This document shows, one piece after another, positions 7,121 to 13,785 of a DNA stretch of 15,131 nt. Under the pieces are notes generated by a model. It had not been told where the DNA came from. It was given only the letters and a program-made list of their open reading frames with translations, and did no database searches. Made by a program: the position numbers and the translations under genes. The stretch is taken from positions 1-15,131 of the forward strand of contig CAUEBO010000060.1 in assembly GCA_958454405.1 (NCBI GenBank). Reading direction: 5' to 3'. Source of the stretch: an uncultured Eggerthellaceae bacterium. GTDB lineage: Bacteria > Actinomycetota > Coriobacteriia > Coriobacteriales > Eggerthellaceae. Numbering within the stretch: the stretch's first letter is position 1; each line of letters starts with the position of its first letter.

Positions 7121-7873
7121 TTATCCCCGCTTGACCAGCTTGTAGCCCAGGCCCTTCACGGTCACGAGCGATGAAGGCTTGGAAGGGTTGGCCTCTATCT
7201 TCTCGCGCAGCCGGCGAATGTGGGCCATGAGCGAGTTCTCGTAGCCGAACGAGGTGCCCCAGCACGCCTCGCACAAAGCGTCGATGGTGACGATGCGCCC
7301 GGCGTTGCGCGCGAGCGCGCTGAGTATCTCGTGCTCCTTGGCGGTAAGCAGCACGGTCTCGCCGTCGGCGCGCTCGACTTCGGCCGTGGCGAAGTTCACG
7401 CGGCTGGCGGCCAGCTCGAGACAGGGGCTCTCGGCGGTGTAGCAGCGTCTGAGCACCGCGGCGATGCGCAGCACGAGCTCCTGGGGAAGGAAGGGCTTGG
7501 CGATGTAGTCGTCGGCGCCAAGCGACAGCCCGCTCACGCGGTCGAACGGCTCGTCCTTGGCCGTGAGGTACAGGGCCGGCGTGGCCGCATGGGCCGGCCG
7601 CTCGCGGATGCGGGCGAGGAGATCGAAGCCGTCCATGTCCGGCATCATGACGTCGAGGACGAACAGCTGGTAGGCGCGCTCGGGCGATCCCGCGCACTCG
7701 TCGATGGCTGCAAGCGCCTCCTCGCCGGAATGCGCGACGCCGACGCTTGCGAACCCGGCTCCGTGCAGGATGGCGGAAACCATGCTCGCCAGCTCGCGCT
7801 CGTCGTCCACCAGCAGGATGCGCTTGTCGCGCACATGCTCCTCGACCATCCCGAATCCGCCGGCCAAACCCAT
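7121..7873 (-). CDS. OmpR/PhoB-family response regulator
   Basis: A 250-residue DNA-binding response regulator. The receiver domain shows the acidic pair in ILLVDDERE (Asp23, Asp24), the phospho-acceptor Asp74 in LFVLDVMMPDMDG, Thr104 in LYLTAKD and Lys126 in AKPFLP. The C-terminal winged-helix domain begins near residue 150, with the typical LTAKEHEILSALARN stretch, then HIRRLREKIE and VTVKGLGYKL near the end. I chose ATG at 7871-7873 because AAAGGGG (plus 7880-7886) lies six bases upstream. A second in-frame ATG eight codons later (7847-7849) is possible. Longer in-frame extensions upstream run into the repeat-bearing intergenic region and are not supported. The gene is first in an operon with the kinase and is divergent from the BceAB-like transporter genes, its likely targets. 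Confidence 0.94.
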   Translation of the reverse strand: MGLAGGFGMVEEHVRDKRILLVDDERELASMVSAILHGAGFASVGVAHSGEEALAAIDECAGSPERAYQLFVLDVMMPDMDGFDLLARIRERPAHAATPALYLTAKDEPFDRVSGLSLGADDYIAKPFLPQELVLRIAAVLRRCYTAESPCLELAASRVNFATAEVERADGETVLLTAKEHEILSALARNAGRIVTIDALCEACWGTSFGYENSLMAHIRRLREKIEANPSKPSSLVTVKGLGYKLVKRG

Positions 7874-7941
7874 GCCAAGCCCCTTTCTCTCATCGCACAG
7901 TATCCCACAAAAGGGCCAAAGGAGGAGCGCTGCCTTTCCGC

Positions 7942-8003
7942 CTGTAAGGCAGCTGCAAGGTTCGGCAAGGAAGATGCAAGCCAAGGGAAGGAGGCCCGTA
8001 AGG
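7942..8003. promoter_or_regulatory. AAGG-type direct repeats phased at about 11 bases, candidate response-regulator binding site
   Basis: Repeated units read CTGTAAGGCAG (7942-7952), CTGCAAGGTTC (7953-7963), GGCAAGGAAGA (7964-7974) and TGCAAGCCAAG (7975-7985). Weaker AAGG cores follow at 7988-7991 and 8000-8003. The first four are back to back at roughly one helical turn. Tandem direct repeats on one face of DNA are the usual binding architecture for OmpR/PhoB-family regulators, and the site lies 69-130 bases upstream of the regulator gene within the shared divergent region. The binding assignment is inference. Confidence 0.5.
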
Positions 8004-8045
8004 CGGCGCGCGTATCGTGGAATGCGGCAACGCTAATCATTCGAA

Positions 8046-8199
8046 GCGGGTGCCGACGGGAGGGGCCTGGGCGCAGTTCCGCATGGTCAACAGTCCAGTG
8101 GACTGTTGACACACTAATTGAGCGCCCGAGCGGGCGCCGTGGACGTTTCGAGCGAGCTCAGGACTGTTCGAGCACCAGGCCCCTCCCGTCGGCACCCGC
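8046..8199. repeat. 154-base element bounded by 25-base perfect inverted repeats, with nested palindromes
   Basis: The 25-base segment at 8046-8070 (beginning GCGGGTGCCGACGG) is repeated as its exact reverse complement at 8175-8199. Inside are the palindrome at 8086-8110, a 7-base hairpin arm pair GCGCCCG/CGGGCGC (8122-8137), and a further isolated copy of the palindrome half-site core GGACTGTT at 8161-8168. The element ends 22 bases before the ABC ATPase start, so an mRNA starting upstream would carry the whole fold in its leader. No open frame with a ribosome site is seen inside. Confidence 0.75.
8086..8110. promoter_or_regulatory. 25-base near-perfect palindrome, candidate operator
   Basis: GTCAACAGTCCA (8086-8097) and TGGACTGTTGAC (8099-8110) are exact reverse complements around a single G. 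The symmetry and length are those of a binding site for a dimeric regulator. The right arm includes a consensus TTGACA (8106-8111) that could be a -35 for the ABC genes, although no good -10 is found at 16-18 bases; TAATTG at 8115 is too close. The regulator that would bind is not identified; the OmpR-type regulator next door normally prefers direct repeats. Confidence 0.5.
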
Positions 8200-8221
8200 G
8201 CCAGAAAGGCAAGGAGCAGAA

Positions 8222-9052
8222 ATGGCACCAGGAAACCACGCAACGTCAACCCCATCGACCGTGGTCGAGGTCCGCAATGTGAGCAAGCGCTACGGCGTTC
8301 AGGGAGGGAAGCGCTCTGACGCCAACATCACGCAGGCCCTCGATCGCGTCAGCTTCGCTGTGGCGCAAGGCGAGTTCGTGGGCATCATGGGCCCTTCCGG
8401 CTCGGGCAAATCGACGTTGCTCAACTGCCTTGCCACCATCGACGCGCCCACGAGCGGCCAGATCGTGGTCGGCGGGTGCGATACGGGGAAGCTGCACGGC
8501 AGGGAGCTTGCGCGCTTCCGCCGCGACGACCTGGGCTTCGTCTTCCAGGATTCGAACCTGCTGGACACGCTCACGGCGTACGAGAACGTGGCGCTTGCTC
8601 TGACCATCCAGAAGGTGGCGCCGCGCGACATCGACGCCCGGGTGCGCCAGGCCGCCCGCACGCTCGGCATCGAAGACGTGCTGGCCAAATACCCTTACCA
8701 GCTTTCGGGCGGCCAGAAGCAGCGCGTGGCTGCAGCGCGCGCCACTGTGACGAACCCGAGCCTCGTGCTGGCCGACGAGCCCACGGGGGCGCTCGATTCC
8801 AAATCGGCCCGCCAGCTGCTCGAATCGCTTTCGCATCTCAACGAGCTGGGGTCGACCATCCTCATGGTCACGCACGATTCGTTTTCGGCCAGCTACTGCT
8901 CGCGCATCATCTTCATCAAGGACGGGTCTTTGTACGGCGAGCTTCGCCGCCAAGGTTCGGCGCGCGGCACGTTCTACCAGAAAATCGTCGAGATCGTCTC
9001 CAGCATGGGCGGTCAGGGTGAGTGCGATGAGGAGGCCAGCCATGCAAGCTAG
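8222..9052 (+). CDS. BceA-like ABC transporter ATP-binding protein
   Basis: A 276-residue ATPase of the MacB/LolD/BceA group that powers the following permease. It shows Walker A GPSGSGKST (57-65), Q-loop Gln109 in FVFQDSNLL, signature LSGGQ (161-165), Walker B LVLADEP with catalytic Glu186, the D-loop GALD and the H-loop His218 in MVTHD. All catalytic residues are intact. I chose ATG at 8222 because AAGGAG (8211-8216) precedes it and homology begins at about residue 14 (VVEVRNVSKRY); the frame is open far upstream but crosses the repeat region and is not coding there. The gene overlaps the permease start by 11 bases. BceAB pairs usually remove bacitracin-like or lantibiotic peptides from their lipid II-cycle targets; the substrate here is unknown. 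Confidence 0.95.
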   Translation: MAPGNHATSTPSTVVEVRNVSKRYGVQGGKRSDANITQALDRVSFAVAQGEFVGIMGPSGSGKSTLLNCLATIDAPTSGQIVVGGCDTGKLHGRELARFRRDDLGFVFQDSNLLDTLTAYENVALALTIQKVAPRDIDARVRQAARTLGIEDVLAKYPYQLSGGQKQRVAAARATVTNPSLVLADEPTGALDSKSARQLLESLSHLNELGSTILMVTHDSFSASYCSRIIFIKDGSLYGELRRQGSARGTFYQKIVEIVSSMGGQGECDEEASHAS

Positions 9053-11147
9053 GCTCGCTTTGGGAAACGTCCGCAAATCCCTTGCGGACTTCGGCGTGTA
9101 CTTCCTCACCGTCGTGTTGGGCGTGGCGGTGTACTATGCGTTCAACTCCATGGCCGCCCAGAGGGGCGTGCTCGCCTTCTCGGAGTCGCAGGACAACATG
9201 TTCGAGCTGCTGGGCCTGGTCATCGGGTGGGTGTCGGTGCTCATCGCGTTCGTGCTGGTGTTTTTGGTGGTGTATGCGAACCGCTTCCTCATCGGGCGGC
9301 GCAAGCGCGAGTTCGGCCTGTACCTGGCGCTCGGCATGCGCACGGGCGACGTGGTGAAGATCGTGCTTTTGGAATCCCTCATGGTGGGCGCGGCTTCGCT
9401 TGCGGCGGGGCTCGTCCTCGGCATCGGGCTGTCGCAGCTGCTGCTGTTCGCGACTTCCCTCATGTTCCAGGCCGACGTGGCCGATGCGAGCGGGTTCGCC
9501 TTCGTGTTCTCGAGCGATGCCCTGGTGCAGACGCTCGCGGTGTTCGCGGGCATCTTCGTCCTTGCCGCGCTGCTGAATGCGCGCACGGTGGCGAAGACGA
9601 GGCTCATCGACCTCATGAAGGCGGAGGGCAAGCATGAGGAGATGAAGCTGCGCAGCCTGCCGCTGTCGCTCGTTCTGTTCGCGGCGTCGATCGCCATCAT
9701 CGGCGCGTCGTACAAGCTGCTTATCGACAACGGCCTGATGGAGCCCTCGCCCGAGTTCGCGGCGGCCACCGTGCTCGTGTGCGCGGGCACGGTGCTGTTC
9801 TTCTACGCCCTGTCCGGCTTTCTGCTGAAGCTCGTGCAGACGGTCAAGCCGCTGTATCTGCGGGGCCTCAACATGTTCACGCTGCGCCAGCTCAACGCCA
9901 AGGTGAACACCACGTTCGTCTCGCTGTCCATCGTGTGCCTGGTGCTGTTTTTGGCCATCACCAGCGTGAGCGGCGGCATCGGCATCCGCAACGCCGTGGA
10001 GGGCAGCTTGGCGAAGGGCACCGCGTACAGCGCGAGCGCCGTCAGCGTGTTCGGCTCGTTCGACGCCGAGGGTGGCTACGTGGCGGATCCGGCGGTCGAG
10101 CCGTATCTGGCGTTCGCAGAGGGGCAGGACTTCGACATGGCCGCAGGCTTGCGGCAAAGCGCCGAGGCGCTGGGGGCGGGTGACTTCGATGTGCTCGTGC
10201 AGGGCACGGCGCAGGTCGACCAATACGTCGATGCCGCCGACGCGCTCACCATGGGGGACGTTGAGGAGGCGAGCGGGCTCTCGCTCAAGGACACGGCCGG
10301 TCCGTCTGTCAACTCCCAGTATGCGAAGTACCCGGTGTACCTTGCCAAGCTGTCGCAGGTGAATGCTGCCTTGGAACTGGCGGGGAAGGAGCCGCTGTCG
10401 CTGGGGGAGGGCGAGTGCGCGGTCATGAGCGACTCCGACATCACGTCCGACTTCTACCGGGACATGGTTGATCGCAACACAGTGCTGTCCGTGAGCGGCC
10501 AGGACCTCAGGGTTGCGAAGTTCTCCGGCGAATCGCTCATGACGGTGTCGTTTCCCATGAACACCGGCACCGTCGTGGTGCCTGACGACGTGGTGCCCCA
10601 CGACGCCGCCATCCTGCAGTCGGTGCTGAACATGCAGTGCGAGTCCGACGAGGACGAGGTGGCGCTCGGCTCGATGCTGGCGGCGGTGGCCGACGCGGGC
10701 GGTTCGGAAACCTGGCCCATCACGAACACGTTCACCCGCACCGAGGTGGTGGACCAGAGCGTGGGGCTGTCCTCCGTCGTGTCGTTTTTGGCCATCTACC
10801 TGGGTTTCGTGCTGGTCATCGCCTGTGCGGCCATCCTGGCCATCCAGCAGCTGTCCGAGGCGTCTGACAACGCGCGCCGCTACGGCTTGCTGCGAAAGCT
10901 GGGTGCGCCTTCCGGCATGATCGACGGCGCGCTGTTCGTGCAGGTGCTCGTGTACTTCCTGTTCCCGCTGCTGCTGGCGCTGGCCCATTCGGCATGCGCG
11001 TTGACGGTGGTCACCGACGTGGTGGCGGTGTTCGGGCACCTGGACATCGGCGAGATGGCGCTCACCTGCGCTGTCGCGTTCCTGGTGACGTACGGTGCCT
11101 ACTTCGCCGTGACGTACTTCGGAGCGAGGAGGCTGATTCGGGAATGA
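9042..11147 (+). CDS. BceB-like FtsX-domain ABC transporter permease
   Basis: A 701-residue permease with the 10-helix plan of BceB. Predicted helices lie near 18-37, 57-82, 108-140, 160-180, 207-228, 238-262 and 291-312. A large extracytoplasmic domain follows at about 313-575, between helices 7 and 8, and the last three helices lie near 579-602, 635-665 and 672-695. Two FtsX-type modules flank the sensor-like external domain. In BceB proteins this domain recognises the antimicrobial peptide and signals to the kinase. The start ATG at 9042 is chosen for a perfect GAGGAGG (9029-9035) six bases upstream. It lies inside the last codons of the ATPase gene, so the two are translationally coupled. 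GTG at 9018 and ATG at 9027 are possible but have no better ribosome site. A hairpin at 11155-11183 follows. Confidence 0.93.
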   Translation: MQARLALGNVRKSLADFGVYFLTVVLGVAVYYAFNSMAAQRGVLAFSESQDNMFELLGLVIGWVSVLIAFVLVFLVVYANRFLIGRRKREFGLYLALGMRTGDVVKIVLLESLMVGAASLAAGLVLGIGLSQLLLFATSLMFQADVADASGFAFVFSSDALVQTLAVFAGIFVLAALLNARTVAKTRLIDLMKAEGKHEEMKLRSLPLSLVLFAASIAIIGASYKLLIDNGLMEPSPEFAAATVLVCAGTVLFFYALSGFLLKLVQTVKPLYLRGLNMFTLRQLNAKVNTTFVSLSIVCLVLFLAITSVSGGIGIRNAVEGSLAKGTAYSASAVSVFGSFDAEGGYVADPAVEPYLAFAEGQDFDMAAGLRQSAEALGAGDFDVLVQGTAQVDQYVDAADALTMGDVEEASGLSLKDTAGPSVNSQYAKYPVYLAKLSQVNAALELAGKEPLSLGEGECAVMSDSDITSDFYRDMVDRNTVLSVSGQDLRVAKFSGESLMTVSFPMNTGTVVVPDDVVPHDAAILQSVLNMQCESDEDEVALGSMLAAVADAGGSETWPITNTFTRTEVVDQSVGLSSVVSFLAIYLGFVLVIACAAILAIQQLSEASDNARRYGLLRKLGAPSGMIDGALFVQVLVYFLFPLLLALAHSACALTVVTDVVAVFGHLDIGEMALTCAVAFLVTYGAYFAVTYFGARRLIRE

Positions 11148-11154
11148 GGCTTCG

Positions 11155-11183
11155 GGTGCGGACGGCTTTCAGCCGCCCGCACC
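11155..11183 (+). terminator. Hairpin after the permease gene
   Basis: GGTGCGGACGGC (11155-11166) pairs with GCCGCCCGCACC (11172-11183) with one A-C mismatch and a 5-base loop TTTCA. It starts 8 bases after the permease stop. No T-run follows; it is a probable terminator of the transporter operon. Confidence 0.55.
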
Positions 11184-11269
11184 GTCCGTCTTGGGAAACC
11201 CTGGATTGGTTCGAAAGACCTGTGCGGGCAGTGCTGGAGCGGAGGCGCGTCGCCCGGAGACGGGGCATC

Positions 11270-11528
11270 GAACAGACGCCGGGGGCACCCTTTGAACCCC
11301 GACACGCTTTCGAAGGCGTACCAGAGATGGTTCCAGCAAAGCGCCTATCCGTACATACCATGGAAGAACCTGCGGAACAGCTACGCGACCATGCTTCACG
11401 AGGCGGGCGTTGAGCTTGGCATGATAGCCAGGCTCCTGGGGCACTCGACGCCCGTCACCACCTTCAAGCACTACGACAAGCCAAGCACGGAGGCTTTGGC
11501 GACGCTCGTCAGCATATTGGGCGATTGA
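11270..11528 (+). pseudogene. Tyrosine recombinase (phage-type integrase), C-terminal remnant
   Basis: About 78-85 residues of an integrase catalytic C-terminus, starting near HPLNPDTLSKAYQRW and ending at TGA 11526-11528. Catalytic-box remains are visible. WKNLRNSYATMLHEAG corresponds to the HxxR box, with the second Arg kept but Lys in the His position. LLGHSTPVTTFKHYDK holds the third-box His and the presumed nucleophile Tyr. The core-binding domain and the first catalytic Arg/Lys are missing. There is no credible start codon or ribosome site; a TTG at 11292 is the only candidate. The same frame is open back to the permease stop codon, but nothing integrase-like is seen before about 11270. 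The location about 115 bases from the 3' end of tRNA-Lys suggests the scar of an integrated element. The exact 5' break is uncertain. Confidence 0.85.
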
Positions 11529-11600
11529 GCTGTGAGGTCGATTCGCCGATAGGTGGGATCGTGTGGGATGGGGACAGCGCGAAGCGCGCGGCGGGCAAAC

Positions 11601-11631
11601 AAAAAGGCCAGCCGGTTTCGCCGGCTGGCCT
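11601..11631 (-). terminator. Rho-independent terminator of the tRNA-His/tRNA-Lys transcript
   Basis: On the minus strand an 11-base stem (arms 11621-11631 and 11605-11615) with a 5-base loop is followed directly by a T5 run and then a second T-rich stretch. It lies 12 bases beyond the encoded CCA of tRNA-Lys. This is the most canonical intrinsic terminator in the window. Confidence 0.9.
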
Positions 11632-11643
11632 GCAGGTTTTCAA

Positions 11644-11719
11644 TGGTGGACCGTCGGGGACTCGAACCCCGGACCTTGGGATTAAGAGTCCCCTGCTCTA
11701 CCAACTAAGCTAACGGTCC
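11644..11719 (-). tRNA. tRNA-Lys (anticodon CTT)
   Basis: The 76-base gene folds fully. Acceptor GGACCGT pairs with ACGGTCC, discriminator A and CCA are encoded, the D-stem is GCTT/GAGC, and the T-stem CGGGG/CCCCG encloses loop TTCGAGT. The anticodon loop is CTCTTAA, with CTT at positions 34-36, reading AAG lysine codons. Base pair 27-43 is a G-A mismatch, leaving four clean pairs in the anticodon stem. It is downstream of tRNA-His on the same strand and shares its terminator. Confidence 0.96.
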
Positions 11720-11808
11720 AAAGAAAAGATATGTCAAAGTGCGCAAAACGCTGGACCATTTTAAGGTATGTCTCCAGCCTTTGCAAGCCCTGTTTTCAAA
11801 ATCTGCGC

Positions 11809-11886
11809 TGGGGTGGATGATGGGACTTGAACCCACGACCTCCAGAGCCACAATCTGGCGTTCTAGCCAACTGAACTACACCCACC
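11809..11886 (-). tRNA. tRNA-His (anticodon GTG)
   Basis: A full cloverleaf is seen. Acceptor GTGGGTG pairs with CATCCAC, the extra 5' G at position -1 faces discriminator C73 (the histidine identity pair), and CCA is encoded. The D-stem is GTTC/GAAC, the anticodon stem is CCAGA/TCTGG with loop TTGTGGC, and the T-stem GTGGG/CCCAT encloses TTCAAGT. The 5' boundary is given including G-1. It is probably co-transcribed with tRNA-Lys, 89 bases downstream. Confidence 0.96.
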
Positions 11887-11901
11887 AAGGCGCAAGGTGG
11901 A

Positions 11902-11930
11902 AGTATACGTATTTTCCCGGGCGAGCGCAA
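11902..11930 (-). promoter_or_regulatory. Promoter of the tRNA-His/tRNA-Lys unit
   Basis: On the minus strand TTGCGC (11930-11925) and TATACT (11907-11902) are separated by exactly 17 bases. The start would lie near 11895, about nine bases before the mature tRNA-His 5' end. Both hexamers are good matches to the housekeeping consensus. Confidence 0.65.
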
Positions 11931-12113
11931 GAGGATTATGGACAAATTGTATCAGCCAACCTGCAAATGACTGCCGACGTGCGGTTTTCGAGTAGTATGG
12001 GACCATCATCGATGCCGAAACGGCTTGCCGTCGCGCTGCAATCGCGCGCGTTCGTCCGGCATCTTCCAGGGAAGGCAACGGGCCCTCCCGCGCAGAAACC
12101 GAGGAGCGACGAA

Positions 12114-13673
12114 GTGGATACCAAGCAATCGTCTGAAAAGCGGTTCGCCCTCTTGATCGACGCCGACAACGTGTCGGCGAAGTACATCAAGCCCATCACC
12201 GACGAGCTGTCGAAGTACGGCACCGTCACCTACAAACGCATCTACGGCGACTGGACGCTCACGCTCCACGCCAAATGGAAGGACGCGCTGCTGGAGAACT
12301 CCATCACGCCCATCCAGCAGTTCGGCTACACCCAGGGCAAGAACGCCACCGACTCGGCCATGATCATCGACGCGATGGACATCCTGTACACGCGCTCGGT
12401 TGAGGGCTTCTGCATCGTGTCGAGCGACAGCGACTTCACGCGCCTGGCCAGCCGCATCCGCGAGAGCGGCCTCACGGTCATCGGCATGGGCGAGAAGAAG
12501 ACGCCCATCCCGTTCCGCAAGGCGTGCGACATCTTCACCACGCTCGAGCTTTTGCTGGGAGATGCGGGCGGAAGGAGCGGCGCGGGCAACCGCGGGAAGG
12601 CCCGCCAGGACCAGGGATCGACGGCTGCTGCTCAGGTTACCGGCACCACCATCAGCAAGGACGAGGTCGAGCAGGCCGTGGTGAACATCATCACCGACAA
12701 CCAGAACAACGGCAAGTCGACGGGTTTGGGCGAGGTGGGCAGCCGCCTGCTGAAGCGCTACCCGGACTTCGACGTGCGCAGCTACGGCACGAACCTGCTG
12801 TCGAAGCTGCTCGACGAGTTCCAGAGCGTCCAGATCACGAAAGACGGCAGCTCGGTCACGGTCGAGCTCGCCGACGACAAGGAGCGCGACCACCGCGAGC
12901 GCAAGGGCGGGCGCGGGAAAGACGCTCCGAGGGGACAGGCCGAAGGTTCCCGCGATGCCGAGAAGGCGCTTCCGCCGGCCGGCGGGAAACCGGAGCCGGC
13001 GGACGAGCGTCCTGTCGAGCATACCGCAGAGCAGGCTCCTGCGCCTTCGGTCGACAACCGTCCCGGTCGGGCGAGCCGCAAGAGAGCAGCTTCGCGCGTG
13101 GTGGCGAAGCGCACGCTGGACGATGCCGGATCCGACCGCGAGGCGGAGCGGGAGGCCGAGCAGTCTCCGAAGCCTGCGTCGCGCAAGCTTCGTCGAAGCA
13201 CGGCGGTTTCCCAGCCGGCCGCATCCGAACTTCCCGCCGAGGAAGTTGCCGAGCCCGCAGTCGCAAAGGAGGACACGCGTGCGGGGGAGGGGCCTGCGAA
13301 GGCGCCCCGGCGCAAGAAGGCGCCCGCCAAGGGCGGGGCGCGCGGCCTTTCCCCGGAACCGGCCGCGCCGCAGGACGCGTCCGACGAGGCCGTCGCCGAG
13401 GCGAAGCCGCGTGCGGGCGCACGCCGCGCATCGGCCGAACCCGCTGCCGGGAAGCGCTCGTCCGACCCCGAGGCCTTCATTCGCCAGGCGATCGCCGACG
13501 CCGAGCCGGAGGGCGTCGCGCTCGCGACGCTCGGCAAGCGCGTGCGCGGCAAGTTCCGCACGTTCAAGCTGCGCGACCTGGGCTACTCCCAGTTCCGCTC
13601 CTACATCGACGACCTCGACGGCCTTGCGCTCGAGGAGCGCGACGGCCAGTTCTACGCCCGCCTGGCAAGATAG
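12114..13673 (+). CDS. NYN-domain putative RNase with two OST-HTH/LOTUS-like domains
   Basis: A 519-residue protein of the LabA/DUF88 type. The N-terminal NYN (PIN-like) domain, about residues 9-150, has the acidic residues expected for metal-dependent RNA cleavage: LIDADN (Asp16, Asp18), TDSAMIIDAMD (Asp80) and IVSSDSDF (Asp105, Asp107). A first OST-HTH/LOTUS-like module covers about 178-252 (ISKDEVEQAVVNII to VTVEL). A low-complexity linker of about 200 residues rich in Ala, Glu, Pro, Arg and Lys follows. A second OST-HTH-like module ends the protein at about 456-519 (EAFIRQAIADAE to GQFYARL). LOTUS domains bind RNA, so an RNA-processing role is likely; the target is unknown. I chose GTG at 12114 because GAGGAG (12101-12106) lies seven bases upstream. 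In-frame extension upstream would run through tRNA-His and is rejected. No signal peptide is present. Confidence 0.9.
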   Translation: MDTKQSSEKRFALLIDADNVSAKYIKPITDELSKYGTVTYKRIYGDWTLTLHAKWKDALLENSITPIQQFGYTQGKNATDSAMIIDAMDILYTRSVEGFCIVSSDSDFTRLASRIRESGLTVIGMGEKKTPIPFRKACDIFTTLELLLGDAGGRSGAGNRGKARQDQGSTAAAQVTGTTISKDEVEQAVVNIITDNQNNGKSTGLGEVGSRLLKRYPDFDVRSYGTNLLSKLLDEFQSVQITKDGSSVTVELADDKERDHRERKGGRGKDAPRGQAEGSRDAEKALPPAGGKPEPADERPVEHTAEQAPAPSVDNRPGRASRKRAASRVVAKRTLDDAGSDREAEREAEQSPKPASRKLRRSTAVSQPAASELPAEEVAEPAVAKEDTRAGEGPAKAPRRKKAPAKGGARGLSPEPAAPQDASDEAVAEAKPRAGARRASAEPAAGKRSSDPEAFIRQAIADAEPEGVALATLGKRVRGKFRTFKLRDLGYSQFRSYIDDLDGLALEERDGQFYARLAR

Positions 13674-13697
13674 GCGCGCGTTCGGGCGCAGCCGCCT

Positions 13698-13734
13698 GCG
13701 CGTGAAGGGAGCGGGCTTTCGCCCTCCTTCGCGC
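13698..13734 (+). terminator. Bulged hairpin after the NYN gene
   Basis: GCGCG (13698-13702) pairs with CGCGC (13730-13734), AAGG (13705-13708) with CCTT (13726-13729), and GGGC (13713-13716) with GCCC (13721-13724) around loop TTTC. There are small bulges and no T-run. It starts 24 bases after the NYN stop and is a plausible terminator. Confidence 0.45.
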
Positions 13735-13785
13735 CGCGTTGCGCTTGCATGACGAATTCGCTGGAACAAGGATCCGAGGAGGACC

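Noticed and set aside
7874..7984. N-terminal extension of the response regulator to 7984
   Set aside because: The added residues have no receiver-domain similarity and overlap the phased direct repeats; AAAGGGG before the ATG at 7873 marks a better start.
7220..8221. Plus-strand open frame joined to the ABC ATPase, suggesting a 610-residue fusion
   Set aside because: It is antisense to the response regulator and passes through the repeat element. ABC homology and the ribosome site both point to the ATG at 8222.
8916..11039. Minus-strand 707-codon open frame opposite the permease
   Set aside because: Its low-complexity His/Arg/Gln composition is typical of a GC-rich shadow, whereas the plus-strand frame has the BceB topology.
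11739..12113. Long upstream extension of the NYN reading frame
   Set aside because: The open frame crosses the tRNA-His gene and its promoter, has no ribosome site, and the protein similarity begins after the GTG at 12114 that follows GAGGAG.
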